Shown here one piece after another: positions 41,016 through 50,219 of a DNA stretch of 64,000 nucleotides. The stretch is taken from positions 1 to 64,000 of the forward strand of contig NZ_DASZGI010000281.1 of the NCBI RefSeq assembly GCF_035938995.1, given 5' to 3'. Under the pieces are notes generated by a model, which searched no databases, was not told where the DNA came from, and saw nothing but the letters and a program-made list of their open reading frames with translations. A program made the position numbers and the translations under genes. The stretch's first letter is position 1; each line of letters opens with the position of its first letter. Source of the DNA: DASZGI01 sp035938995 (GTDB lineage: Bacteria > Actinomycetota > Actinomycetes > Streptomycetales > Catenulisporaceae).

Positions 41016-41840
41016 GTGCTGGGTCACCACCGGCCGGTCTGGGCGCCGGACGACGTCGACATCGAGACGCCGTCGGCCGCGCGAATGTATGACTACTACC
41101 TGGGCGGCAGCCACAACTTCGCCGCCGACCGCGAGTTGGCCGAGCAGACGATCCAGGCGTGGCCGGATGCGCCGCACCTGTGCCGGGCGAACCGGGCGTT
41201 GCTGCGGCGCGTCGTCGGGTACCTGGCGGGCGGGGTGGACCAGTTCGTCGATCTGGGCTCGGGCATCCCGACCGTGGGCGCGGTGCACGAGGTGGCCCGG
41301 GAGCTCAATCCGGACGCCCGCACGGTCTACGTGGACTCGGATGCGGTGGCGGTGGCGCACAGTCGCGCCCTGCTGGACGGCGTGCCGTACGCCGCGGTGG
41401 TCCATGAGGATCTTCGGGAGCCGGACCGGGTGCTGGCTGATCCGGAACTGACCGGTCTGCTCGATCTGAGTCGGCCGGTGGCGGTGCTGATGTTCGCGGT
41501 CCTGCCGTTCGTGCCCGACGAGGACGACCCGGCGGCGGTCGTGGCCGCCTACCGCGATGCGACCGCGCCCGGCTCGTACCTGGCGATGAGCCACGGCACC
41601 GACGATTACCGGCCGGTGGCCGCGCATCGGGTCGTCGATGTCTACACCCGGGCCAGCCACTCGATGACGCTGCGCAGCCGGGAGCGGATCGGGTCGCTGC
41701 TGGAGGGTTACGAGCTGGTGCCGCCGGGCCTGGTGGACATGATCCACTGGCGGCCCGAGCCGGAGGGCGCACTGCCCGATCCGCTCGGCGGCGACGTCAC
41801 CCGCTACTCGATGCTCGCCGCGGTCGGCCGCCGCGCCTGA
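41016..41840 (+). CDS. PF04672-type SAM-dependent methyltransferase
   Basis: The product has 274 residues from GTG with an excellent GAGGGGAG upstream; an in-frame ATG 25 codons earlier is unlikely. It matches the actinomycete-specific S-adenosyl methyltransferase family PF04672 (DUF574): ARMYDYYLGGSHNFAADREL, QFVDLGSGIPTVGAVHEVA, VDSDAVAVAHSRALL. Many paralogues exist in Streptomyces-like genomes and no substrate is established. It stands alone between the VOC remnant and the LuxR region. Confidence 0.88.
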   Translation: MLGHHRPVWAPDDVDIETPSAARMYDYYLGGSHNFAADRELAEQTIQAWPDAPHLCRANRALLRRVVGYLAGGVDQFVDLGSGIPTVGAVHEVARELNPDARTVYVDSDAVAVAHSRALLDGVPYAAVVHEDLREPDRVLADPELTGLLDLSRPVAVLMFAVLPFVPDEDDPAAVVAAYRDATAPGSYLAMSHGTDDYRPVAAHRVVDVYTRASHSMTLRSRERIGSLLEGYELVPPGLVDMIHWRPEPEGALPDPLGGDVTRYSMLAAVGRRA

Positions 41841-41920
41841 TCGCAGCGGTGGATCAACGGGCCCGAACCATGAGCCGGGAGTTCCGCGACTTGTCTCGTG
41901 GCCACAGGCTCTCGGTGAGA

Positions 41921-42268
41921 CAGGTAAGCGGCCATCGCCCGGATCTGGTCAGTCGGCGCCGTGTCACGCCGGGGACGTCGGGCCGGGCTGCGCCGACGGG
42001 CACGGCGGGCTTGACCTGCTCACCTCGACCAGGTCTATCCCGAGCATCTCCAACTGCGCCAGCACCCCGTACAGCGCCGAGCTGTCCAGGAAGCCGACCA
42101 GCACGGTCTGCGTGACCTCTTGCTCGGCCGACAGCGAGGGGAACGCGGACAGCACGGTGGCGCCGAGGTGGCCGTCGACGCGGATCGTGTACAAGGCTGG
42201 CTCAGCGTGCATACGGGCATGCTCGACCGCGGGCAGGTGAAAGCGCCATCACCGGGATCTGGTGAGCC
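41921..42268 (-). repeat. 34-bp direct repeats flanking a small gene
   Basis: Two similar stretches, 41921-41954 and 42234-42268, each contain AGCG, CCATC(A/G)CC and GGATCTGGT. Each lies just beyond a stop codon on the minus strand: the first after the small gene, the second after the LuxR gene. The core (41934-41952 and 42248-42266) resembles the palindrome upstream of the LuxR gene (44999-45017). Confidence 0.6.
41964..42212 (-). CDS. Small conserved actinomycete protein downstream of the LuxR regulator
   Basis: The product has 82 residues. The core YTIRVDGHLGATVLSAFPSL and VGFLDSSALYGVLAQLEMLG recall a small actinomycete family of unknown function; after IDLVEVSRS comes a Pro/Ser-rich tail. 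It may interact with a partner protein or serve as a small regulatory subunit. It lies 60 bp downstream of the LuxR gene on the same strand, and an operator-like repeat lies just before its start. Confidence 0.65.
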   Translation of the reverse strand: MHAEPALYTIRVDGHLGATVLSAFPSLSAEQEVTQTVLVGFLDSSALYGVLAQLEMLGIDLVEVSRSSPPCPSAQPGPTSPA

Positions 42269-42272
42269 CGCG

Positions 42273-44951
42273 CTACCGCGGGGAGCCGGTCGCGAGCAGC
42301 CGGAGTTCCCGCGCCCGCTCGACGGCCGAGGACCGGTCGGTGGCTTGAAGCTTGGCGTAGATGTTGCGGACGTGGGTGTTGACGGTGTTCACCGAGATGG
42401 ACAGTTCTCGGGCGATCTCGGGCCGGGAGAGGTTGGTCGGGAGGTAGCGCAGGACCCGTCGTTCGGTGGAGCTCAGTTCCTGGGCCGCCGGCAGGGGAGG
42501 AGTCGTCGCCGACGAGGACCCTCCGTGGATCACGTCGAGGATGTCGGTGAGCAGGGCTGCATGAGCCGTCTGATTTCGCGGCATCGCTTCGAGCAGTTCG
42601 CCCGCACCGGTCATGACGAACGGAAGGATGATCCTTCCGGGCTCGGCGAGCTCGAGGGCCTGTTCGATCCCGTCCTGCGCCTGCTTCAGCTCGCCGAGCG
42701 CGTGATTCGCGAGCGCGGCCAGGAGCCGCGCCTCGATGACGGTGGCCAGGTGGACGACGGGGGCGTGTCCGTCGATGACTCCTGCGACGGCGGCGAGCGC
42801 ACCGGCGGGGTCGCCTTCCCCAAGGCAGATCACCGCCCGGGCGTTGCGGAACTCGCCCGAGTCGATCAGTGGGCTGTCGAGCGTGGCGAGAGAGCTGCGG
42901 CCGTCGGCGGCGTACCCGAGGCGGGCCTGGGTGGCGAGCAGCCACCCGGTGACGTTGCTGGCCAGGGCATGCGGGTCGGAGAGCCGTGATTGCAGTTCGT
43001 GCGCCGTGGCGAATTCCTCGGCGGCCTCGCGGAGCCGACCGCGACCGGCGTGGAGCATCCCTTTCGCGAGGTGGAGCAGTGTTCCGATGCCCGGTCCGCA
43101 GTCTGCCCGGAGGGCCACGTCAGCACGCTGCAATATACGTTCCGCGTCGTCGAACTCTCCCATCCAGACCATCGACCCGGCCAGGGTCACCAGGGCCGGG
43201 GCGAGGATGAACGCGCTACCCCAGCCGTGTTCCTCGGCGAGCGCGATCGCCTCCTCACAACGCTTTCGCGCGTACCTGATACCGGAAAGCCGCACCGCGA
43301 ATCCGAGCTGGGCCCGGCAGGCCACCTCCAGATACGGCCGGCCGATCTTCCGGGCGAGATCCGCGCCTTCCTGGAGATGGCGCACCCCGTCGGAGCGGCC
43401 GAGCGACCAGGCTTCGACGGTGCCCAGGTTCATCAGGGCCACGACGCGCAGGTCGTTGCCCAGTGCGAACTCCTCTTCGCGCACGACGCTCGGCGGGGTG
43501 TTGAGGAACTCCGCGTGGCGTATGACATCCGCCAGGTTCCCGCGCCGCCGGGCCAGCGACAGGTTCAGCGACGCGATCGCGGCACGAAGCCGGTACCGGC
43601 GGTCTTCAGGCACCCACGCCAAGGATGAGTCGGTGACCGCCAGGTGCGCGGCGGCCTCGTCCAGGCGACCGTGAACCAGGTCGACCATCGTCCGCACGAC
43701 GCTCAGGTCCGGGAACGTGACGCCGTTCTGCGGGAAGGCCTCGAGCAGCGTCTGCATCGACTCTTCCTGGCCGTCGAGCATCATCCCGAAGGCGTGATCG
43801 CTGAGCACCGCCGCGGCGTCGGACCAGTCGTCGGCCGCCTGCAGGTGCCGTACGGCTTCGATGATCAGGCCCTTGTCGGTGAGCCAGCCTGCCGCCCGCC
43901 GGTGAAGGGTGCGCACTTCGTCCGGCAGGATCCTGCGCAGTTCCAGCCGCAGGAGGTCGGCGAACAGGTGGTGATACCGGAACCAGGTCCGCTCCGGGTC
44001 GAGGGAGACGACGAACGCGTTCGCGTCTTCGAGGCCGAGCAGGATGCGCTCCGAGCCGGGGCGACCGGTGAGCAGGTCGGCCAGCTCACCGTTGACCCGC
44101 TGCAGGATCGAGGTCCGCAGAAGCAGGTTCTGCACGTCCTGCGGCAGCCGCTCCAGCATCTCGGCGACCAGATACTCCGCGACGGTCCTGCTGCTGCCGG
44201 TGAACTCCGCGACGAAACGCTCCGGGTCCGGGTGATCGGTCAGCGATATCGCGGCGAGCCGCAGACCCGCGGCCCATCCCTCCGTGCGCTCATGCAGCCG
44301 AGCCACGGCGGTGTCGGACAACGCGATGCCGGACGCGCTGAGCAGCGCGCGAGTCTCCGCCTCGCTGAAGCGCAGGTCCGCTGCGCGCAGCTCAGCCAAG
44401 TCGCCGGCCAGCCGCAGCTGGTGCAGGCGCAGTGGCAGATCCCGGCGGGTCGCCAGGATCGCGTGGACGTCCTGCGGCAGATTCGTCAGCAGGCGGGTCA
44501 GCTGCGCGAAGGTCTCCGGCGAGGCCAGCTCGTGGACATCGTCGATCACGAGGCTGACACGCTCGGCCTGTCCGGTCAGCTCCGACAGGATGCGGTCCAC
44601 CATCGCCGCGCCGCTGAAGTCGGGCGACGCGGTCGACGGCTCCGCGCCGACGGGATCGCCTGACACGCCTCGCACGGCCTTGAGCAGGGCGAGCCAGAAG
44701 AGCTGGGCGTCCTGCTGGTCGCGCTGCACCTGGACGATCGCCAGCCGGTGCTGCTTGTCCTGACGGTCGGCCCACGCTCGCAGGAGCGTCGACTTCCCGC
44801 TGCCGGCCGGCGCGGCGATGATCGTCACCGCGGCCGTGGCCGCCCGGTCCAGCCCGGCCAGGAGTTCGTCCCGGTCGATTCGCCGCGGGTGCCCAGGATC
44901 TCTCGAGTGCGGGCGGGCCCCGGGACCTCGCTTCCCTGTCTTGGGCGACAC
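42273..44951 (-). CDS. Giant MalT-like LuxR-family ATP-dependent regulator (STAND)
   Basis: The product has about 892 residues from GTG at 44951; an ATG 14 codons upstream is possible. Order: NTPase with Walker A IIAAPAGSGKSTLL and Walker B SLVIDDVHEL, the MalT-typical winged segment RYHHLFADLLRLELRR, about 350 residues of TPR-like helices, and a C-terminal LuxR helix-turn-helix (LSSTERRVLRYL then LSRPEIARELSISVNTVNTH). Such proteins multimerise with ATP and an inducer to activate catabolic genes. It is divergent from an SDR gene. A perfect palindrome lies 48 bp upstream of its start and near-copies lie downstream, suggesting autoregulation. Confidence 0.92.
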   Translation of the reverse strand: MSPKTGKRGPGARPHSRDPGHPRRIDRDELLAGLDRAATAAVTIIAAPAGSGKSTLLRAWADRQDKQHRLAIVQVQRDQQDAQLFWLALLKAVRGVSGDPVGAEPSTASPDFSGAAMVDRILSELTGQAERVSLVIDDVHELASPETFAQLTRLLTNLPQDVHAILATRRDLPLRLHQLRLAGDLAELRAADLRFSEAETRALLSASGIALSDTAVARLHERTEGWAAGLRLAAISLTDHPDPERFVAEFTGSSRTVAEYLVAEMLERLPQDVQNLLLRTSILQRVNGELADLLTGRPGSERILLGLEDANAFVVSLDPERTWFRYHHLFADLLRLELRRILPDEVRTLHRRAAGWLTDKGLIIEAVRHLQAADDWSDAAAVLSDHAFGMMLDGQEESMQTLLEAFPQNGVTFPDLSVVRTMVDLVHGRLDEAAAHLAVTDSSLAWVPEDRRYRLRAAIASLNLSLARRRGNLADVIRHAEFLNTPPSVVREEEFALGNDLRVVALMNLGTVEAWSLGRSDGVRHLQEGADLARKIGRPYLEVACRAQLGFAVRLSGIRYARKRCEEAIALAEEHGWGSAFILAPALVTLAGSMVWMGEFDDAERILQRADVALRADCGPGIGTLLHLAKGMLHAGRGRLREAAEEFATAHELQSRLSDPHALASNVTGWLLATQARLGYAADGRSSLATLDSPLIDSGEFRNARAVICLGEGDPAGALAAVAGVIDGHAPVVHLATVIEARLLAALANHALGELKQAQDGIEQALELAEPGRIILPFVMTGAGELLEAMPRNQTAHAALLTDILDVIHGGSSSATTPPLPAAQELSSTERRVLRYLPTNLSRPEIARELSISVNTVNTHVRNIYAKLQATDRSSAVERARELRLLATGSPR

Positions 44952-44998
44952 GATCCACTCGTAACAGCCGCTCGCGCCGCGTGTCAACGGCACACCGA

Positions 44999-45017
44999 AT
45001 CACCAGGTTCTGGTGAT
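44999..45017. promoter_or_regulatory. Perfect palindrome between the LuxR and SDR genes
   Basis: ATCACCAGGTTCTGGTGAT has perfect 8-bp arms. It matches ATCACCGGGATCTGGTGAG at 42248-42266 at 16 of 19 positions. Its place between divergent genes suits an operator controlling both. Confidence 0.6.
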
Positions 45018-45160
45018 GGGCGCTCACCTGCCTCGGCGGCAGCCTTGAGCCACGGCACGACGGCGTCCGGCCTGGAGACCCGAACATACGCTCGACCTGA
45101 ACATCGGCTCGCAGACGCCCCCGGCCGCTCCACGTTCTTCAAGCGAACGGAGTCGAAGCC

Positions 45161-45841
45161 ATGAGTGATCGAGTGGCGGTCGTGGCCGGTGCGGGCGGTC
45201 CGCTGGGCCACGCGGTGGCGGTGAAGCTGGCGTCCTCGGGATTCAGCGTCGTCGGCGTCGACCGCAACGAGGACGGCCTGCGGGAACTGCCAGACACCAT
45301 CCGCCGGGTGCCCGGCGATACGACCGATCCGGCGGTTCCCAAGGCAGTCCTCGAACAGGTCGTCGCCGAGGTTGGGCCGCCGGAGGTACTAGTGAACACG
45401 ATTGGCACGTTCGTGTTGGGGGACGCGCTCTCGGTGACGCCCGACGAACTGCGGAGGTTGATCGATATCAACGTCGGCGCGGCGCTGTGGCTGACCCAGG
45501 CCGTCGTGCCGCACATGCTGCAGCGGGGCGGCGGCTCCCTCGTGCACGTGTCCGCCCGCCCGGCGGCCGTGCCGACTGCGGGCATGGCCGCGTACAGCCT
45601 GAGCAAGGCGGCGCTCAGCCACCTGGTCCGCGTGCTCGACACGGAGCTGCGCCCGCAGGGAATCCGCGTGAATGCGGTCGCGCCGCAGCTGATCGACACC
45701 CCGAAGAACCGAAGCTTCCTCCCGCCGGACGCGCTGGCGCACGCGGTCACGCCCGAGGCGGTCGCCGAGCTGATCGTGTTCCTCGCGAGCGACGCCTCTG
45801 CGCCCGTCAGCGGAGCCATCCTGCCCGCTTACGGCGCCTAG
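45161..45841 (+). CDS. Short-chain dehydrogenase/reductase
   Basis: The product has 226 residues. The cofactor loop is VVAGAGGPLGHAVAVKL, a variant of TGxxxGxG. The NxAG-like motif is changed to VNTIGTF. The active site Tyr and Lys are in AAYSLSKAALSHL, and VHVSARPA supplies the serine. It starts at ATG and is divergent from the LuxR gene. It may belong to that regulon with the two following genes. The substrate is not evident. Confidence 0.85.
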   Translation: MSDRVAVVAGAGGPLGHAVAVKLASSGFSVVGVDRNEDGLRELPDTIRRVPGDTTDPAVPKAVLEQVVAEVGPPEVLVNTIGTFVLGDALSVTPDELRRLIDINVGAALWLTQAVVPHMLQRGGGSLVHVSARPAAVPTAGMAAYSLSKAALSHLVRVLDTELRPQGIRVNAVAPQLIDTPKNRSFLPPDALAHAVTPEAVAELIVFLASDASAPVSGAILPAYGA

Positions 45842-46115
45842 GGCGTTTCAAGAGGCATCGCCGGGCCTGCGACGCCTGCTGTGTGTTCGAGCGGCACGTT
45901 CGCTGCGTGGGCGAAGCACCCGGTGCCGCCAGGCACCTGCGGTTCACAGCTTCTCGATATGAGGGAGCTGCGCCGCCTTGCGCATCACACGCGTCAGACG
46001 CCGCAGGCTAATCCGACGCTCCTCCATAAACACGCCCTAGCCGCACCTGGAACTTCCCCCACCCTGATTCCGTCCCGCACCATCGCCTCAGACGCCTCAG
46101 AAAGGCAGTGCAGCC

Positions 46116-47177
46116 ATGTCCCTGCGCGACGCTCCCACTGACCGCCGCTCGTTCCTGACCCGCTCCGCGGCCGTCGCCGCTGTACCCGCGCTGGTCGCGG
46201 TAGCCGGTGGTGCGTTGGCAGGCCCGGCAGCCGCTGATTCGCTTCCGGACTACGCGCCGATCCCGCCCTCGGCGCTCGGCCCCGCGGTCAACGCCAAGGG
46301 CTACTACGTCGGCCGGGTCGAGCGGAACCTGTACTGGGTCACCGACGGCACCTACCAGGCCGCGTTCCTGACCACCGAAGACGGCGTCGTGCTGTTCGAC
46401 GCACCGCCGTCCATCGGCCACAACCTGCAGCGCGCCATCGACGAGATCGCTGCGGCCAACGACGTGTCCAACAAGGTCACCCACATGGTCTACTCGCACC
46501 ACCACGCCGACCACCTCGGCGCCTCGTTCCTGTTCGGCGACGACGTGGAGCGCATCGGCCACGCCGAGACCCGCACCCTGCTGCTGCGCGACAACGACCC
46601 CGCGCGTCCGGCCCCTGACGTCACCTTCGAGGATCGCAAGACCCTGCACGTCGGCGGCGAGCGGATCGAGCTGGCGCACCTGGGTACCAACCACACCCCC
46701 GACAACATCTACATCCACTTCCCCGACCACGACACGCTGATGCTGGTCGACATCAACCTGCCCGGCTGGGTGCCCTTCGACAGCTTCAACCTGAACGAGG
46801 ACGTGCCCGGCTCGGTCGCCGCCTCGGACAAGGCCCTGGCCTACCCGTGGACGCACTACATCGGCGGGCACATGGGCCGCCTGGGCACCCGCCAGGACAT
46901 GGCCGTCTACCAGCAGTACGTCGCAGACCTCATCGCCGGAGTGAAGGCCGCGCTGGTCAACGTCGACCCGGCCCCGTTCTTCGCCAAGTACGGCGACAAC
47001 GAGTGGGCCGCGGTCAAGACCTACCAGGACGCGCAGACCAAGTACGCTTCTGATCCGGTGATCCAGAAGTACCTCGGCGTCCTGGCCGCAGCCGACGTGT
47101 ACACCCAGAGCACTGCGTTCGTACTCCTGGAATCCGTCCGGCTCGACCTCGGGATCGGCTCGCAGGTCCACGCCTGA
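46116..47177 (+). CDS. Tat-exported metallo-beta-lactamase-fold hydrolase
   Basis: The product has 353 residues. The N-terminus has a twin-arginine signal (DRRSFLTRSAAVAAVPALVA). The zinc ligands are YSHHHADHLG (HxHxDH), LGTNHTPDNIYIHF, LMLVDINLPGW and YIGGHMGRLG. It is a folded, cofactor-bearing exported enzyme of the MBL-fold group related to QuiP- or SdsA-like hydrolases rather than a classic beta-lactamase. GGCAG precedes the ATG. It lies 275 bp after the SDR gene and 100 bp before an aldo/keto reductase, all in one direction. Confidence 0.87.
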   Translation: MSLRDAPTDRRSFLTRSAAVAAVPALVAVAGGALAGPAAADSLPDYAPIPPSALGPAVNAKGYYVGRVERNLYWVTDGTYQAAFLTTEDGVVLFDAPPSIGHNLQRAIDEIAAANDVSNKVTHMVYSHHHADHLGASFLFGDDVERIGHAETRTLLLRDNDPARPAPDVTFEDRKTLHVGGERIELAHLGTNHTPDNIYIHFPDHDTLMLVDINLPGWVPFDSFNLNEDVPGSVAASDKALAYPWTHYIGGHMGRLGTRQDMAVYQQYVADLIAGVKAALVNVDPAPFFAKYGDNEWAAVKTYQDAQTKYASDPVIQKYLGVLAAADVYTQSTAFVLLESVRLDLGIGSQVHA

Positions 47178-47277
47178 CCGCCGACCACCTGCCGCCTTCG
47201 CAGGTCGCGGGGCCGCCGCAGTTCACGCGGCGGCCCCGCGATCCCGACCACTCTCGAACCGCTCTCCAGGAGACACC

Positions 47278-48162
47278 GTGTCAGACCGCGTGTACGCCAT
47301 CGATTCCGCCGGGTCGTTCGCCCTGGGCCCCTGGACGGTGCGCCGGGTCGGATATGGCGCCATGCAGCTGGCCGGCGACAACGTCTTCGGGCCGCCGCGA
47401 GACCGCGACGAGGCGCTGAGCGTGCTGCGCGCCGCGGTCGAGGCCGGCGTCAATCACATCGACACCGCGCAGTACTACGGACCCGGCGTCGTGAACGAAC
47501 TCATCCGCGAGGCCTTGTACCCCTATCCGGCCGACCTGGCCATCGTCAGCAAGCTCGGCGCCCGCCGCGACGCCAACGGCGCGGTGCTGCTGTTCGACGA
47601 ACCCGACCAGCTGCGCCAGGGCCTCGAGGACAACCTGGCCACCCTCGGCGTCGACCGGCTGCCCGCCGTGAACCTGCGCATGATCGACCAGGCCAAGCCC
47701 GGCAAGAAGTTCGACGCCCAGCTCGCCAGTCTGGTGCGGGCCCGCGAGGAGGGCCTGATCGACGGGATCGGCCTGAGCAACATCTCCCTGGAACAACTGC
47801 TGCGGGCGGTCGAGCAGACGGACGTCGTCTGCGTGCAGAACCTGTTCAACCTGGTCGATCAGAGCTCCGCGGACGTCCTCGAGGAATGCGCGAGGCGCGG
47901 CATCGCATTCGTCCCCTTCTTCCCGATCGGCGGCCAGAACCGGCTCCTGAGCAGCCGGGTGATCGCGGCACTGGGAGCGAGACTGCGGGCCACGCCGGCC
48001 CAGATCGCCCTCGCCTGGCTGCTCGACCTCGCCCCGAACATCCTTCTGATCCCCGGCACCCGCACGCGGACCCACCTCGCGGAGAACCTCGAAGCCGCCA
48101 CCGTCGAGCTCGACGACGCCGCCCGCGCCGAGCTGGCCGAGCATTTCCCGGCCGCCCGATGA
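47278..48162 (+). CDS. Aldo/keto reductase lacking the usual catalytic histidine
   Basis: The product has 294 residues and starts at GTG with CCAGGAG upstream. It has VGYGAMQLAG, HIDTAQYYGPGVVNELI (Asp and Tyr) and IVSKLGARR (Lys). Where most family members have LYxxH, this has VNLRMIDQ, so the histidine of the tetrad is absent. The same VNLR pattern is found in a known actinomycete AKR subgroup, so this is probably natural and not damage. GLSNISLEQL and QNLFNLVDQ complete the barrel signature. The substrate is not known. Confidence 0.87.
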   Translation: MSDRVYAIDSAGSFALGPWTVRRVGYGAMQLAGDNVFGPPRDRDEALSVLRAAVEAGVNHIDTAQYYGPGVVNELIREALYPYPADLAIVSKLGARRDANGAVLLFDEPDQLRQGLEDNLATLGVDRLPAVNLRMIDQAKPGKKFDAQLASLVRAREEGLIDGIGLSNISLEQLLRAVEQTDVVCVQNLFNLVDQSSADVLEECARRGIAFVPFFPIGGQNRLLSSRVIAALGARLRATPAQIALAWLLDLAPNILLIPGTRTRTHLAENLEAATVELDDAARAELAEHFPAAR

Positions 48163-48671
48163 AGTCCGCTGACCCGCGCAGGTACGTACGTGGTGGACTG
48201 CGGTCGCGGCTGGTGAGCGTTTGCGTTCAACCGCGTTGACGAGGCCTCTGTGACCGATCCGTTATAAAGCGGGCGCTTGACGTCGCCATTGGTCTAGTCC
48301 ACTTTGATACTCGATGCCGACCGCGGTGGTCGACGACCAGCGCATCAGCTCAATCGCTCTCCGGCGCTCTACTTCCGCGAGACGCGGCTCGGCTCTCACT
48401 ACAGCAGGTGAAAAGGCGTCCGGCGCACGCCGTTTCCCCGCCCTGGTGGTGTACCTAGGGAGGCAGGGAGCGGAGCTTGGTGCGCCGATCCGGAGAGCCG
48501 TCATGGCCGACGCCTGTATCAGGCGTCTGCCGTCGGCGCCGTTCGCCGCTGATCCACCGCACTCTCCTTCTGCACGAGTCCAGCGCAGTTCAGCCTCGTC
48601 CGTCGCGGTCTCCGTCGACGGAAATGCGCCCTGGACCGCCGATTGGCTGGAATCTCGAGCGAAGGTGACAT
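48163..48671 (+). other. Control region before the chitinase gene
   Basis: No coding frame is convincing in these 509 bases. A -35-like TTGACG (48277-48282) precedes the dre box, with GATACT (48306-48311) as a possible but distant -10. A Shine-Dalgarno-like GAAGGTG stands just before the chitinase ATG. Confidence 0.5.
48288..48303. promoter_or_regulatory. dre box (DasR-type operator)
   Basis: ATTGGTCTAGTCCACT matches the DasR consensus ACTGGTCTAGACCACT, allowing for the accepted C/T at position 2, at all but one position. In Streptomyces such boxes control chitin and N-acetylglucosamine genes. It lies between the -35-like element and the start of the transcript of a GH18 gene, where binding would repress. 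Confidence 0.75.
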
Positions 48672-50084
48672 ATGAGAGTTCTCAATCTGCGCGGCGGGCC
48701 GCGCCTGGTCGCCGCCGGATCCTCGGTGCTGTTGGCGACCTCCGGCATCATGGCGGCCTCGATCGTCTCCGCGGCGCCCGCCCATGCGTCGGTGGGGCAG
48801 GTCGCGCCGTACGTCGACATGTCCAACTCGCAGGAAGGCGTGCTGAACACCGTTATCTCCCAGGACGGTCTGCGCTCCTTCACCGCGGCTTTCGCCATCG
48901 GCGAGGGCTGCAGCGACATCTGGGGTGACACCCTGCCGATCGGCAACGACCCGACCATCGGCGGGGAGATCTCCTCGGCGAAGGCGGCCGGGGCGTCGCT
49001 GATCGTCTCCTCCGGCGGCGCGGCGGGCGAGCCGATCTCGTTCACCTGCACCAACCAGGGCACGATCGACGCCGCCTACCAAGCCATCATCAACGACTAC
49101 GGCACCAGGCAGCTCGACTTCGACATCGAGGGCGCCGCCATCGCCGACACCGGCGGCATCGACCGGACCTTCCAGGCCATGAAGGACCTGCAGGGCTCGA
49201 ACCCCGGCCTCCAGTGGTCGGTCACCGTCCCGGTCACGCCCACCGGTCTCGACTACAACGGCACGGGCCTGCTGCAGGACGCCGCGAACATGGGCGTGAC
49301 CATCCCGTTGGTCAACATCATGACGATGGACTACTACCAGGGCACCGGCACCGAGATGGGCAACGCGGCGATCAGCGCGGCCCAGGGCACCTTGAACCAG
49401 ATGAGGGCGGTCAACGGCTCGTATTCGTACGCCAACATCGGGATCACCCCGGACATCGGCATCAACGACGACGGCTCCACCTTCACGCTCTCAGACGCCT
49501 CGTCGGTGGCTGGCTGGGCCAGCGGCAACGGCATCGGCCGACTCGCCTTCTGGTCGGTCGACCGCGACCAGCCCTGCCCTGGCGGCAACGGCGGCGCTTC
49601 CTCGCCCACCTGCAGCGGCGTCTCCGAGAACACCGGCCAGTTCACCGGTTCGTTCACCGGCGCCGGAGGCGGAAACCCGCCGCCCCCACCCCCGCCGCCG
49701 CCCGGCTCCGGCCCGGTCAAGCTGGCCTACAACGGCCTGTGCCTGGACGACCGCAGCGCCAGCACCACCAACTTCAACCCCATCCAGGTCTACACCTGCA
49801 ACGGCACCAACGCGCAGCAGTGGACTTACACCTCTAGCAACCAGCTGATGGTGCTCGGCAAGTGCCTCGACGTGAACGGCGCGGGCACCGCCAATGGGAC
49901 CACAGTCGACCTCTACGACTGCAACGGCACGGGTGCGCAGGTCTGGCAACACCAGTCCAACGGCTCCTACCTCAACCCCAATTCCGGCAAGTGCCTCGAC
50001 GACACCGGCTGGGGCGGCTCCGGCACCCAATCTCAGATCTGGGCCTGCTCCGGCAACTCGAACCAGTCCTGGAGCCTGCCGTAA
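48672..50084 (+). CDS. Secreted GH18 chitinase with C-terminal ricin-type lectin domain
   Basis: The product has 470 residues. The signal peptide spans about 1-39 (APAHA). The catalytic domain (42-335) has the GH18 signature DFDIEG with the DxDxE set at 149, 151 and 153, SSGGAAGE as the earlier SxGG motif and MTMDYYQG for the MxYD-like end. A Pro-rich linker (about 346-355) joins a CBM13 lectin (360-470) with three QxW-type repeats. It cleaves chitin outside the cell. The dre box upstream indicates induction by N-acetylglucosamine or chitin through DasR. Confidence 0.92.
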   Translation: MRVLNLRGGPRLVAAGSSVLLATSGIMAASIVSAAPAHASVGQVAPYVDMSNSQEGVLNTVISQDGLRSFTAAFAIGEGCSDIWGDTLPIGNDPTIGGEISSAKAAGASLIVSSGGAAGEPISFTCTNQGTIDAAYQAIINDYGTRQLDFDIEGAAIADTGGIDRTFQAMKDLQGSNPGLQWSVTVPVTPTGLDYNGTGLLQDAANMGVTIPLVNIMTMDYYQGTGTEMGNAAISAAQGTLNQMRAVNGSYSYANIGITPDIGINDDGSTFTLSDASSVAGWASGNGIGRLAFWSVDRDQPCPGGNGGASSPTCSGVSENTGQFTGSFTGAGGGNPPPPPPPPPGSGPVKLAYNGLCLDDRSASTTNFNPIQVYTCNGTNAQQWTYTSSNQLMVLGKCLDVNGAGTANGTTVDLYDCNGTGAQVWQHQSNGSYLNPNSGKCLDDTGWGGSGTQSQIWACSGNSNQSWSLP

Positions 50085-50116
50085 CCGCGTAGCACCTAGC
50101 ACCCGTTAAGCGCGAA

Positions 50117-50160
50117 ATCGGGGCGGGTATCCGGTATTAGCACCGGATACCCGCCCCGAT
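50117..50160. terminator. Perfect 19-bp bidirectional hairpin
   Basis: Arms 50117-50135 and 50142-50160 pair perfectly around a 6-base loop. It lies between the convergent chitinase and DUF3048 genes. Confidence 0.85.
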
Positions 50161-50219
50161 CCGTGTTCGAATGTCCGGCTCACCGGCCGCCGCGCTGGCC
50201 GCGACGAGCGGGCGGGCGC

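Noticed and set aside
48262..48504. Minus-strand frame ending in SGLDQWRRQAPAL as a gene fragment
   Set aside because: It spans the dre box and promoter-like region and shows no family motif.
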